In this document: positions 9,299 to 17,119 of the stretch, in pieces
How positions within the stretch are numbered: position 1 is the stretch's first letter
Layout of the letters: every line of letters starts with the position of its first letter
Origin: CAWEPK01 sp963835595
GTDB lineage: Bacteria; Desulfobacterota; Syntrophorhabdia; Syntrophorhabdales; WCHB1-27
Direction: 5' to 3'
Assembly: GCA_963835595.1 (NCBI GenBank)
Contig: CAWIGL010000002.1
Span: 124,001-188,000 of the forward strand
Length of the DNA stretch: 64,000 nt
The notes under the pieces: model-generated
The model's database searches: none
Told to the model about the DNA's origin: nothing
The model's input: the letters and a program-made list of their open reading frames with translations, nothing else
Translations under genes and position numbers: made by a program

Positions 9299-9986
9299 GT
9301 GATCGAGGGACACATTTACAAGCTATTCGACGAAGAGCTCAGGGAACTGAAGGCAAAGATCCTTTTCGAAGGGTCGCTTGTCGAGAAGGCCGTGCGCAAC
9401 GCCATCGACGCCTTACAGAACAGGGACTCGGAGCTGGCGAGGCGCGTCATCGGGGACGACGACGACATCAACAGGAACGAGGTCGAGATAGAGGAGTTCT
9501 GCCTCAAGCTCCTCGCCCTCAGGCAGCCCGCGGCAAAAGACCTCCGTTTTATCACGACTGCCGTGAAGATCAACTATGACCTGGAGCGGATGGGGGACAT
9601 GGCGGTCAACCTGTGCGAGCGGGTGCTGGAGCTGAACATGGAGCCCCAGTTAAAGCCCTATATCGACCTGCCGCAGATGGCCGAGATTGCCCAGGCCATG
9701 GTGAAGGAATCGCTCGAGGCATTCGTTAAGGAAGACATCCAACTGGCGCGGAAGGTTATGAACGAGGACGAGAGGGTGGACCATCTGACGGAGCAGGTAT
9801 TCCGCGAGCTCCTCACCTACATGTCCGAGGATTTGAAGACCATATCCCGCGCCACGAGGCTCCTCTTATATCGCAAGTATCTGGAGAGGCTGGCCGACCA
9901 CGCGGTCAACATCGCCGAACTGGTCATATTTCTCGTGGAAGGAAAGATAGTCAGGCACATCAAGTACCCCGATCAACTCGGTATGA
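9299..9986 (+). CDS. phoU: Phosphate transport regulator PhoU
   Basis: Cytosolic helical-bundle protein that couples the Pst transporter to PhoR-type signalling and represses phosphate uptake. Start GTG 9299 (MIEGHIYKLFDEELRELKAK). Two PhoU repeats carry the usual acidic metal-binding motifs, for example DDDDINRNEVEIEEFCLK, DLRFITTAVKINYDLERMGD and VNEDERVDH-like text in the second half. As sequenced, the frame runs on without a stop into pstS. If one base were removed near 9970-9980, PhoU would end at TGA 9984-9986, overlapping the pstS ATG as ATGA, like the other junctions of this operon. I prefer that reading to a true fusion. Confidence 0.9.
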
Positions 9987-10804
9987 GAATTGCGTTTGGC
10001 AGCCTGCTTCTTCTCTTGCTCGTGCCCTGCCTGCTCGCCTGCAACCGCAATGCGCAAGGCGCGCTGCAAGCCCGCAGGGCGACGGTCACCGTCGCCGGCT
10101 CTACATCCGTTATGCCGTTCAGCGAAAAGCTGGCCGAGCACTTCAGGATCGAGCAGCCCCGCGTAACGGTCAACGTGCAGGGCGGCGGCTCGTCGGCCGG
10201 CATCCAGGCCTGCGTCAACGGGACGGTCGAAATAGGCATGTCTTCCAGGGACCTGAAAGGCGACGAGCTGAGCCTCGGCCAGATCGGTCATATGCCATGA
10301 TGGCATAGCCCTCGTCGTCAACCCGGCCAACCCGATAAAGAACTATAACCCTCGAACAGATAAGGGCCGTTTACAGCGGGAAGCTCAGGAACTGGAAGGC
10401 CCTGGGCTGGATAGACAGGAACATCGACACGGTGACCAGGGAGGAGGGGTCCGGCACGCGCGCCGCCTTCGAAGAGCTCGTGATGGACAAGACGGAGATC
10501 GACGACAGTACGATGGTGCAGGACTCGAACGGCTCCGTCAAGGAAGTCGTCGCGACCGATCCTTACGCCATCGGCTACATCTCGCTGGGGGTCGTGGACA
10601 GCAAGGTGAAGGCCGTTCCCATCGATAACATCGAGCCTACTGCCGCAAATATAAAGGCGGGCAAATACCACATCGTCAGGCCTTTCCTCTACCTGACGAA
10701 GGGGGAGCCGAGCGAGGCGGCGCGCCTCTTCATTGCTTATGTGCTCTCGAAGGACGGGCAGGCAGATACTGAAAAAGGAAGGTCTCATCCCCGTTCATGA
10801 ATAG
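9983..10804 (+). CDS. pstS: Phosphate ABC transporter substrate-binding lipoprotein PstS (three frameshifts)
   Basis: Periplasmic phosphate-binding component. It begins with a lipoprotein signal (MRIAFGSLLLLLLVPCLLAC, lipobox LLAC), then the PBP fold: TVAGSTSVMPFSEKLAEHF, VNVQGGGSSAGIQACVNG and IGMSSRDLKGDEL. The frame shifts near 10285, 10345 and 10770. The repaired text reads DGIALVVNPANPI, TLEQIRAVYSGKLRNWKALG, TREEGSGTRAAFEELV and a terminal QILKKEGLIPVHE. Phosphate-contact signatures (GSTS, GSGTR) are intact. The stop overlaps pstC. Confidence 0.92.
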
Positions 10805-11662
10805 AAAAGCCATCGGCAAGGAAAACCTCATCAGGCTCGTGCTCATCCTTTTCGCCCTCTCGTCTTTGCTTTTTCTTTTCATCTATCTTCATCTTCATCC
10901 TGAGCGAGGGGCTGCCCCTTTTCTACAAGGTAGGGGTGAAGAACATCGTGCTGGGCATGAAGTGGGCGCCGACCAAGGGGTCCTTCGGCATATTCCCCAT
11001 GATTATCTCTTCATTCATGGTGACCTTCGGCGCGCTCATCGTGGGCGCCCCCCTGGCCCTCGCGTGCGCCGTCTACCTTTCGGAGTACGCGGGGAAGAAG
11101 ACGAAGATCGTGCTGAAGCCTTCTCTGGAGCTCCTCGCCGGGATACCTTCCGTGGTGTACGGCTTCCTGGGCGTCGTCTACATCGTGCCGTTCATCCGGG
11201 AATACCTGGGGGGCTCGGGCTTCTCGATCCTGTCCACCTCCATCGTCCTGGGGATAATGATCCTTCCGACGATCACGAGCATCTCCTTCGACTCGCTCAT
11301 GAGCGTGCCCGCCGCCTTCCGCGAAGGCTCCTTCGCTATGGGCGCGACGAAATGGCAGACGGTCTACAGGATCGTCCTTCCGGCCGCGCGCTCCGGCATC
11401 CTTGCGAGCTTCATACTCGGCATGGGAAGGGCGATCGGGGAGACGATGGCCGTTATAATGGTCGCGGGAAACGCCCTCAAGATACCGACGAGCCTTACCG
11501 ACCCGCTGCGCACCCTGACGAGCAACATCGCCCTGGAGCTGGCTTACGCCACGGGAGACCACAGGACGGTCGCTCTTCTCCACGGGCGTCGTCCTCCTCG
11601 TCATCATCATGAGCCTCAACCTGCTCGCCAACTTCTGGGTTAAGAGGAGGGTCGCAAAGTGA
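10797..11662 (+). CDS. pstC: Phosphate ABC transporter permease PstC (two frameshifts)
   Basis: Inner-membrane permease that pairs with PstA. It starts MNRKAIGKENLIRLVLILFA with a first membrane helix; removing one T near 10882 restores IIFIFILSEGLPLFYKVGVK. The permease core shows SLELLAGIPSVVYGFLG and the EAA-type cytoplasmic loop FREGSFAMGATKWQTVYRIV. The frame changes again near 11570; the repaired end is STGVVLLVIIMSLNLLANF with KRRVAK. The stop overlaps the pstA GTG start by 4 bp. Confidence 0.93.
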
Positions 11663-12495
11663 GGCTGCCGCCCCGGATCACCGACAAGGCGATGCGGTTC
11701 GCCTTCAGCGCCCAGGCCCTCTTCACGGTCGGCATCCTCATAGCGATAGTCCTCATCATCTTCGTCAAAGGCTTCCCTTACGTCACGACGGAGTTCATCT
11801 TCTCCTACCCGGAAGACATGGGCAGGCTCGGGGGCATCTTCCCCTCCATCGTCGGCACGCTCTTCCTCGGCCTCCTCTCGATAGCCTTTGCCACGCCTCT
11901 GGGCATCGGCACGGCGATCTATCTCACCGAATACACGCGGGAATCGACCCTGACCCGCATCATCCGCTTCGGCGTCGAATCGCTTGCCGGCATACCGTCG
12001 ATCATTTACGGCCTCTTCGGCTTCATATTCTTCGTCATCAAGCTGAGGATGGGCTGGTCGCTGCTCTCCGGCACCCTGACCATCGCAATAATGGTGCTTC
12101 CGACGATCATCAGGACGAGCGAGGAGGCGATAAAGGCGGTGCCGAAGAACCTGCGCACCGTCAGCTTCTCCCTCGGCGCGACGAAGTGGGAGACGGTGAC
12201 GCGCGTTATCCTGCCTTCTGCCGCCCCGGGCATCCTCACCGGCATCATGCTGAGCATAGGCAGGGCGGTCAGCGAGACGGCGGCCGTCATCTTCACGATG
12301 GGCAGCTCCCTGCGATTGCCTGCAAGCATCATGGACTCCGGCAGGACGATGGCCGTCCATTTCTACATCCTCGCCAGAGAGGGCATCTCCATGGAAAAGG
12401 CCTACGCGACCGCCCTCGTCCTCGTCTTCTCGATCCTCGTCATAAACGTCCTGGCTTACTACATCATGCACAGGATGATAGCAAGGTATTCCTGA
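11659..12495 (+). CDS. pstA: Phosphate ABC transporter permease PstA
   Basis: 278-residue inner-membrane permease, free of frameshifts. Membrane segments include ALFTVGILIAIVLIIFVKGF, IVGTLFLGLLSIAFATPLGI and VLVFSILVINVLAYYIM. The family core ESLAGIPSIIYGLFGF and the ATPase-coupling loop NLRTVSFSLGATKWETVTRV are clear. GTG start at 11659. The stop TGA shares its final A with the ATG of pstB1. Confidence 0.95.
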   Translation: MRLPPRITDKAMRFAFSAQALFTVGILIAIVLIIFVKGFPYVTTEFIFSYPEDMGRLGGIFPSIVGTLFLGLLSIAFATPLGIGTAIYLTEYTRESTLTRIIRFGVESLAGIPSIIYGLFGFIFFVIKLRMGWSLLSGTLTIAIMVLPTIIRTSEEAIKAVPKNLRTVSFSLGATKWETVTRVILPSAAPGILTGIMLSIGRAVSETAAVIFTMGSSLRLPASIMDSGRTMAVHFYILAREGISMEKAYATALVLVFSILVINVLAYYIMHRMIARYS

Positions 12496-13257
12496 TGCCG
12501 CCCGACACGAAGATACGCGTCAGGAACCTGAGCGTCCGTTTCGACAAGAAAGAGGCGCTGAAGGCCGTGGACCTCGATGTCTACGAGAAGTCCGTCCTCG
12601 GCCTCATGGGGCCGTCCGCGAGCGGCAAGTCGTCCTTTATATCGGTCATCAACGGCCTGATAAACTTCGAGGAAAACGGCAGCTTCGAGGGGGACGTCTA
12701 TATCGAAGGGTTCGGAGCGCTTTCGGACAAGACGGACGACGTGGCCCTGCGGAAAAAGGTGGGCACCGTATTCGCCACGCCCATCCCCCTGCCCCGCTCC
12801 ATCTTCGAGAACGTAGCCTTCGGGTCGCGGCTCAAAGGGGTCAGGAAGCGCTCCGAGCTGCACGCCATCGTCGAAGAGAGCCTGAAGAAGGCATTTTTGT
12901 GGGACGAGGTGAAGAACAGGCTGACCGAGTCGGCCCTGAAGCTCTCCGGCGGCCAGCAGCAAAGGCTCTGCCTGGCACGCACCCTCGCCCTTCAGCCTGA
13001 GATCATCCTCCTCGACGAACCCTGCTCCGGCCTCGACCCGATCTCGACCGCCAAGATCGAAGAGGCCCTATCGGAGCTCGAAGACGGACCACACGATCAT
13101 CCTCGTCTCGAACAACACGAAGCAGATCGCGAGGGCCTCCGATTTCGTCGCCTTCTTCTACATGGGGAAGCTCGTCGAGTTCGGCCCGGCCGTGGGCGTC
13201 TTCACGAACCCGGAGAACAAGCTGACAGAGGATTACGTCCTGGGGAAATTCGGATGA
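12495..13257 (+). CDS. pstB: PstB-like ATPase 1, missing Q-loop Gln and H-loop His (one frameshift)
   Basis: ABC ATPase paired with the second PstB. Walker A is GPSASGKSS, the signature is canonical (LSGGQQQRLCLAR) and Walker B is IILLDEPCSGLDP. The Q-loop, however, reads VFATPIPLP where PstB has VFQRPNPFP, so the catalytic Gln is Ala. After repair of a frame change near 13082, the H-loop reads LVSNNTKQ where PstB has IVTHNMQQ, so the His is Asn. Both losses weaken the site built on this subunit's Walker motifs. Ends EDYVLGKFG; the stop overlaps pstB2 by ATGA. Confidence 0.88.
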
Positions 13258-14021
13258 GAGACGGCGTCACGGCAAGCCTGCAAACTGCGCTGCGCACGAA
13301 GGGCCTCAACCTCCATTACGGCCCCTTCCATGCGCTCAAAAACGTCGATTTCCAGGTGTACAAGAACTCGATCACATCCCTCATCGGCCCTTCGGGATGC
13401 GGGAAATCGACGCTCCTGCGCTGCTTCAACAGGATGAACGACCTCGTCGAAGGCGTCAGGATAGAGGGCGAAATCACGATCGACGACGCCTCCATCGAGG
13501 AGATGGACATCATCGACCTGAGGCGCAGGGTCGGCATGGTCTTCCAGAGGCCCAACCCCTTCCCCTTCTCCGTATACGAGAACATGACCTACGGCCTCGC
13601 CATACACGGGATAAAGAAGAGGCGGCACGAGGCCGTGGAGCGTTGCCTGGCCGCGGTGGGCCTGTGGGACGACCTGAAAGACAGGATGAAGCAGCCTGCG
13701 CTCCTTCTCTCCGACGAGACGAAGCAGAGGCTCTGCATTGCGCGGCTGCTCACGATAGAGCCGGAGATCATCCTGCTCGACGAGCCGTGCTCCGCCCTCG
13801 ACCCGATAGCGACCCTGCACGTAGAGGAGCTGATGCTCAACCTAAAGCGGGACTACACGATCCTTATCGTCACCCACAACATGCAGCAGGCCGCCCGCGT
13901 CTCGGACTACGCGGGGTTCATGCTGCTGGGCGAGCTGCTGGAGTTCGGCAGAACGGCGGACGTCTTCACTTCCCCGCGCCACGAAAAAACAGAAGAGTAT
14001 ATCACGGGACGCTTCGGCTGA
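13254..14021 (+). CDS. pstB: PstB-like ATPase 2, degenerate ABC signature
   Basis: 255-residue phosphate transporter ATPase with GPSGCGKST (Walker A), VFQRPNPFPFSVYENM (Q-loop intact), IILLDEPCSALDP (Walker B) and VTHNMQQAARVSDY (H-loop intact). The signature is LSDETKQRLCIAR instead of LSGGQQQRLCIAR, so the two glycines that contact ATP gamma-phosphate across the dimer are lost. It is complementary to PstB1: its own Walker site faces PstB1's good signature. Last gene of the operon. Confidence 0.93.
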   Translation: MRDGVTASLQTALRTKGLNLHYGPFHALKNVDFQVYKNSITSLIGPSGCGKSTLLRCFNRMNDLVEGVRIEGEITIDDASIEEMDIIDLRRRVGMVFQRPNPFPFSVYENMTYGLAIHGIKKRRHEAVERCLAAVGLWDDLKDRMKQPALLLSDETKQRLCIARLLTIEPEIILLDEPCSALDPIATLHVEELMLNLKRDYTILIVTHNMQQAARVSDYAGFMLLGELLEFGRTADVFTSPRHEKTEEYITGRFG

Positions 14022-14024
14022 TAT

Positions 14025-14061
14025 GGGTGGGGGGCCGGGGTGGGCCGGGAGGGGGAGGGGG
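14025..14061 (+). other. G-quadruplex-prone tract after pstB2
   Basis: Seven runs of three or more G within 37 bases, separated by T, CC or A, starting 4 bases after the pstB2 stop. On sequence alone this is a very strong G-quadruplex motif on the coding strand. It runs straight into repeat copy C. Confidence 0.6.
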
Positions 14062-14187
14062 ACCGTGATCTTTTCGCGCCTTTTCCGCCGTTTTCGTCGG
14101 TGTTCCGGCTCGACGGACACAAAAAGTCCAGTCTCGCCAGCCCACCTCGAAAAACAACGTAAAATCCATCGAAAATCTCCCGGCCCC
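14061..14187. repeat. Structured intergenic repeat family 1, copy C
   Basis: 127 bp. Ends: GATCTTTTCGCG near the left, TCGAAAATCTCCCGG near the right. Centre: GGAC (14115-14118), loop ACAAAAA, GTCC (14126-14129), inside CTCGAC and AGTCTCG. Lies between pstB2 and the FRG gene (both 3' ends). The rest of 14188-14329 shows nothing I recognise. Confidence 0.72.
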
Positions 14188-14329
14188 GTTCAGCAATGTT
14201 TGGATTACTGGGGATCATCAGATTTCCAAAGGGCAGGGAGATAAAGCGCTCTCCACGTTCCTTATGTAAGCCAAGACCATAAATTGACGGGAGTGCAGGT
14301 AAATGGTGTTTGCCGGGCGCTAGAAGTCT

Positions 14330-15247
14330 CTAGTAGTTTTCAATCTCGTTGTACAAATTACAGTACTTGGATGCCCCGTACAGATCGGGAAAGAGGCTTA
14401 AGTGGTTAATGTTCATCCTATTTAATGCTCTCAGACAATCTTCTCGATCTTTGTTCGGGATGCGCAATTTCATGAGAATATAACCCTTCTCTCCCCTGAA
14501 GTTCTTCTGAACCCATTCTTTAACATCTGAGCCGTGAACATGGGTGAAGAGTCCTGCTTGGCTCACCAGTTTTGGGTTCTCATCAGATAGCGGCCGGATG
14601 AATTCAACCTCTAGAACCGGCGGCATCATATAGGCCAGAAAATTGGTGCCATAGTCTGTATTTTCTAGCTGTTCTTCGGGACTGTCGATTGATGACGGCT
14701 TGAAATCAGTAGACGCGCCATGATAGCTTGCATAACTCGATGCCCAGTTGTCCTTTCTTGATTCATACTCGGTCTTGCGCCTTTCGAACCGTTCCTTTAC
14801 CTTGGTTTCTACTTGCGGTTTATACAAACCGTAGACGGCTCGATAATCGGTCTGGTTTCCCCCGACTTCAATAAAAGCGAAATACAAAGCAACGAAGGGG
14901 GATTCCGTCCAATCAAGTAGTGGCGTTGCAAGCCCGTGATGTTGCCCGAGCGCCCACCAATCATTATCAGTTTGTAAAGCCGGAGGATTAGGTCCCCTAC
15001 GGCCTCGACTTGCAAATTGGAATCGTTCTAACAGGTTTTCGGGTGGCATTTGTCTCTTAGTAGAAGGTGTTTTTCTTACTAAGCGGTGCAGTGTCGGCTC
15101 CAGAGCCCAATCTTCACACCTCTGACCGCGCCATATATAATCACGGTATGGAAGTATGTCTTTGGTAAAATATTCAAGGGCATCTTGATAGGAAGCAAAT
15201 GTGCACTCCCCGTAGCCGTCAATAATTCCGGATTCCTCCATATTCAT
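14330..15247 (-). CDS. FRG domain-containing protein
   Basis: About 305 residues with an N-terminal FRG domain: YRDYIWRGQRCEDWALEPTL carries the family's R-G motif, followed by WWALGQHHGLATPLLDWTES and PFVALYFAFIEVGG. FRG proteins are often found in mobile and defence contexts; their activity is not established. The C-terminal part includes GLFTHVHGSDVKEWVQKNF and LSLFPDLYGASKYCNLYNE. Base composition is clearly lower in GC than the neighbours, which suggests transfer. I chose ATG 15247, preceded by a GGGAG ribosome site; an in-frame GTG at 15304 has none. An extended -10 (TGCTATACT) lies upstream. Confidence 0.85.
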   Translation of the reverse strand: MNMEESGIIDGYGECTFASYQDALEYFTKDILPYRDYIWRGQRCEDWALEPTLHRLVRKTPSTKRQMPPENLLERFQFASRGRRGPNPPALQTDNDWWALGQHHGLATPLLDWTESPFVALYFAFIEVGGNQTDYRAVYGLYKPQVETKVKERFERRKTEYESRKDNWASSYASYHGASTDFKPSSIDSPEEQLENTDYGTNFLAYMMPPVLEVEFIRPLSDENPKLVSQAGLFTHVHGSDVKEWVQKNFRGEKGYILMKLRIPNKDREDCLRALNRMNINHLSLFPDLYGASKYCNLYNEIENY

Positions 15248-15506
15248 TCTGGGCTCCCGTTGTTTAGGGGTTAGTAAATCATTGTAAGTATAGCATATTC
15301 GCACTGTTATAAGACATAGGCACGGCCAGGGAAAGCTACAGGGTTGACCGCAAATAAATAGCTATTGCCCGATTGCCTGGTCGATGATAGGATTGGATGA
15401 GGGCGGAGAAAGCAGCCAAGTCACGTTAGTCAACTATGTCCCGTATGACGTCCGAAACACCAGCGATGGGGCACTATGCGTTAGCCCTCTTGGGAGAAGG
15501 GAGAAT

Positions 15507-16028
15507 ATGCGGAAGGATGGGCTTATCGCTATAATAGCAATTCCCGTGTTAATAGCAATTATCAATGTAGCATCCGCGCAACAATATCACAAGATCATGC
15601 TCTTTGGAGGGCGAGCGCACAACATCTACCTTGGCTGCTTGAACTGCGATAAATCGGCACCGGATTCTATCTTCAACGAGTTTGGACCGTATGGGCATTG
15701 TCCCGGCCCTTTCTCTGATAATATTTACTGCCGTGGCTCGTTCAAAGAATTCGGAAGTACAGGGCTTTTCCATGATCAGAGCGCATGCGGCGACAACCCG
15801 ACTGATCCCCCGGTAATTGTTGATGAACAGGGTAGTTACTACGGACGTTTTTCTCTCGGTGGGGCTTTCGGTCATCGAGATTCAATATGCTCATTACTGA
15901 GCCGTTTTTACAATTCGGACTCGTGCGAGATTGTCAAATGGGTATGTGATGACAATAGGAAGCAAACCGACGCGAACAAGGACAACCAGAACGACGATGA
16001 AGACGAAGACGACGATGATGATGATTAA
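15507..16028 (+). CDS. Small secreted protein with poly-acidic tail, unknown function
   Basis: 173 residues. Signal peptide MRKDGLIAIIAIPVLIAIINV-ASA, cleavage before QQYHK. The mature part has a block I associate with a family of short secreted hypothetical proteins (YLGCLNCDKSAPDSIFNEFG, then YG) and several cysteines (GCLNC, HCPG, YCRG, ACGD, SICS, SCEIVKWVC). The C-terminus is a run of Asp/Glu (NDDEDEDDDDDD). The start at 15507 has a strong GGGAGAAGGGAG site; an in-frame ATG at 15384 does not. Lower GC than the core genes. No function can be assigned. Confidence 0.6.
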   Translation: MRKDGLIAIIAIPVLIAIINVASAQQYHKIMLFGGRAHNIYLGCLNCDKSAPDSIFNEFGPYGHCPGPFSDNIYCRGSFKEFGSTGLFHDQSACGDNPTDPPVIVDEQGSYYGRFSLGGAFGHRDSICSLLSRFYNSDSCEIVKWVCDDNRKQTDANKDNQNDDEDEDDDDDD

Positions 16029-16156
16029 AGCATTTTGTAAAAGTATGGGGAAATGAAAAGGCGACAGGCTGCTTTTCTCGTAAGTGTACGTGATGGGACA
16101 AGCAAGTGTGAATAAGAAAGCAACTCGTACGTTTCTCTTTCCCTTTTCTTGCTCAC

Positions 16157-16186
16157 TTGACAAATAGTAAACATATTGTTTATTAT
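16157..16186 (+). promoter_or_regulatory. Promoter/operator of the higBA module
   Basis: Perfect TTGACA (16157-16162), 18-bp spacer, TATTAT (16181-16186). The palindrome AAACA-TAT-TGTTT at 16169-16181 fills the spacer up to the -10, fitting autorepression by the HigA HTH protein. The expected transcription start falls at or next to the higB GTG. Confidence 0.65.
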
Positions 16187-16191
16187 TTATA

Positions 16192-16473
16192 GTGATTCGG
16201 TCCTTCGCTTGCAGCGAAACGAGAAAAGTGTTTGAACGCCGCTTTTCGAGGAAGTTTCCGGTTGGTATCCAGCAGCGCGCTTTTATGAAACTGAATGCAA
16301 TCGATTCTGCAAACCGGATAGATGATTTAAGGCTGCCGCCATCCAACCGGCTCGAGCTGCTCAAAGGTGAGCGCAGCGGACAATGGAGCGTTAGGATTAA
16401 CGATCAGTGGCGCATCTGCTTCGTATGGCGCGAGGATAACGCGGAGCAGGTGGAAATCGTCGATTATCATTGA
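16192..16473 (+). CDS. higB: HigB-type toxin (RelE superfamily)
   Basis: 93-residue RelE/HigB ribosome-dependent mRNA interferase. Family landmarks: MIRSFACSETRKVFERRFSR, IDDLRLPPSNRLELLKGERS and QWSVRINDQWRICFVW with terminal VEIVDYH. It precedes its antitoxin, the usual order for higBA. The GTG start is fixed by homology at the N-terminus. There is no ribosome site before it and the promoter -10 ends only 5 bases upstream, so a leaderless transcript is likely. Confidence 0.93.
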   Translation: MIRSFACSETRKVFERRFSRKFPVGIQQRAFMKLNAIDSANRIDDLRLPPSNRLELLKGERSGQWSVRINDQWRICFVWREDNAEQVEIVDYH

Positions 16474-16483
16474 GGAGTCAGAC

Positions 16484-16816
16484 ATGACGAGAAAACGTAT
16501 AGCGCCCGTTCATCCTGGGGTTTACGTGAAGGAATTGCTGGATGAATTGGGCCTGTCGCAATACCGGCTTGCCAGGGAGTTGGGCGTGCCCGCGATGCGC
16601 ATCAGCTATCTGGTAAAGGGCAAGCGTCCCCTGACCGCAGAGCTCGCTCTGCGCCTGGGGCGCTACTTCGGGCAAAGCCCGCGTTATTGGATAAACCTTC
16701 AGAGCCGGTATGATATGGATGTGGCTGAGGACGCCTTGTCCAAGCGGGTGGCGCGTGAAGTGCGGCCCCTCAAGGAAGTGTCGGTTTCGGCCCATAGCCC
16801 CTCCGCCATGCGGTAA
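16484..16816 (+). CDS. higA: HigA-type antitoxin (XRE family)
   Basis: 110 residues, starting 10 bp after higB. HTH of the VapI/HigA subfamily: IAPVHPGVYVKELLDELGLS, YRLARELGVPAMRISYLVKG and PLTAELALRLGRYFGQSPRY. It neutralises HigB and binds the operator upstream. The C-terminal tail (EVSVSAHSPSAMR) is unremarkable. Ribosome site GAGGAG lies before the ATG. Confidence 0.94.
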   Translation: MTRKRIAPVHPGVYVKELLDELGLSQYRLARELGVPAMRISYLVKGKRPLTAELALRLGRYFGQSPRYWINLQSRYDMDVAEDALSKRVAREVRPLKEVSVSAHSPSAMR

Positions 16817-17050
16817 GCACCCACCTTTAAACCGGGACCCGCTCAAGCGTTTTTCCCGCGCCTCCGTTCTTCCGGCTTGGCTTCACCGGGGCACCCTCAC
16901 GGCAAATTGGGCGGGTCGTGCATCCTCATACTTGTCGCTCTTTCAAAAGCACAACAATCGCAAAGGCTCTTTCGGGCATGCCACTACTATACCGGAACAT
17001 CTTATTGGATAACGGGCCAGGCCCCCCAAAACCCCCCGAAAACCAAATGC
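16817..17050. other. Intergenic stretch, no gene seen
   Basis: I see no coding region, tRNA or convincing repeat here. Near the right end CCAAATGCTT and AAGCGTTTGG (17043-17065) form an inverted repeat that overlaps the promoter of the next gene. Confidence 0.4.
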
Positions 17051-17079
17051 TTGAAAAGCGTTTGGCAAGAGAGTACTAT
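17051..17079 (+). promoter_or_regulatory. Sigma-70-type promoter of the UPF0182 gene
   Basis: TTGAAA (17051-17056), 17-bp spacer, TACTAT (17074-17079), 40 bases before the GTG start. Confidence 0.55.
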
Positions 17080-17119
17080 TCAAGAGGAATAAAATCTGCT
17101 GCAAGACTGGAGGGCGGTC

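Noticed and set aside
11011..12471. 486-codon open frame on the minus strand
   Set aside because: Lies over pstC and pstA; composition-driven shadow rich in Arg, Asp and Glu.
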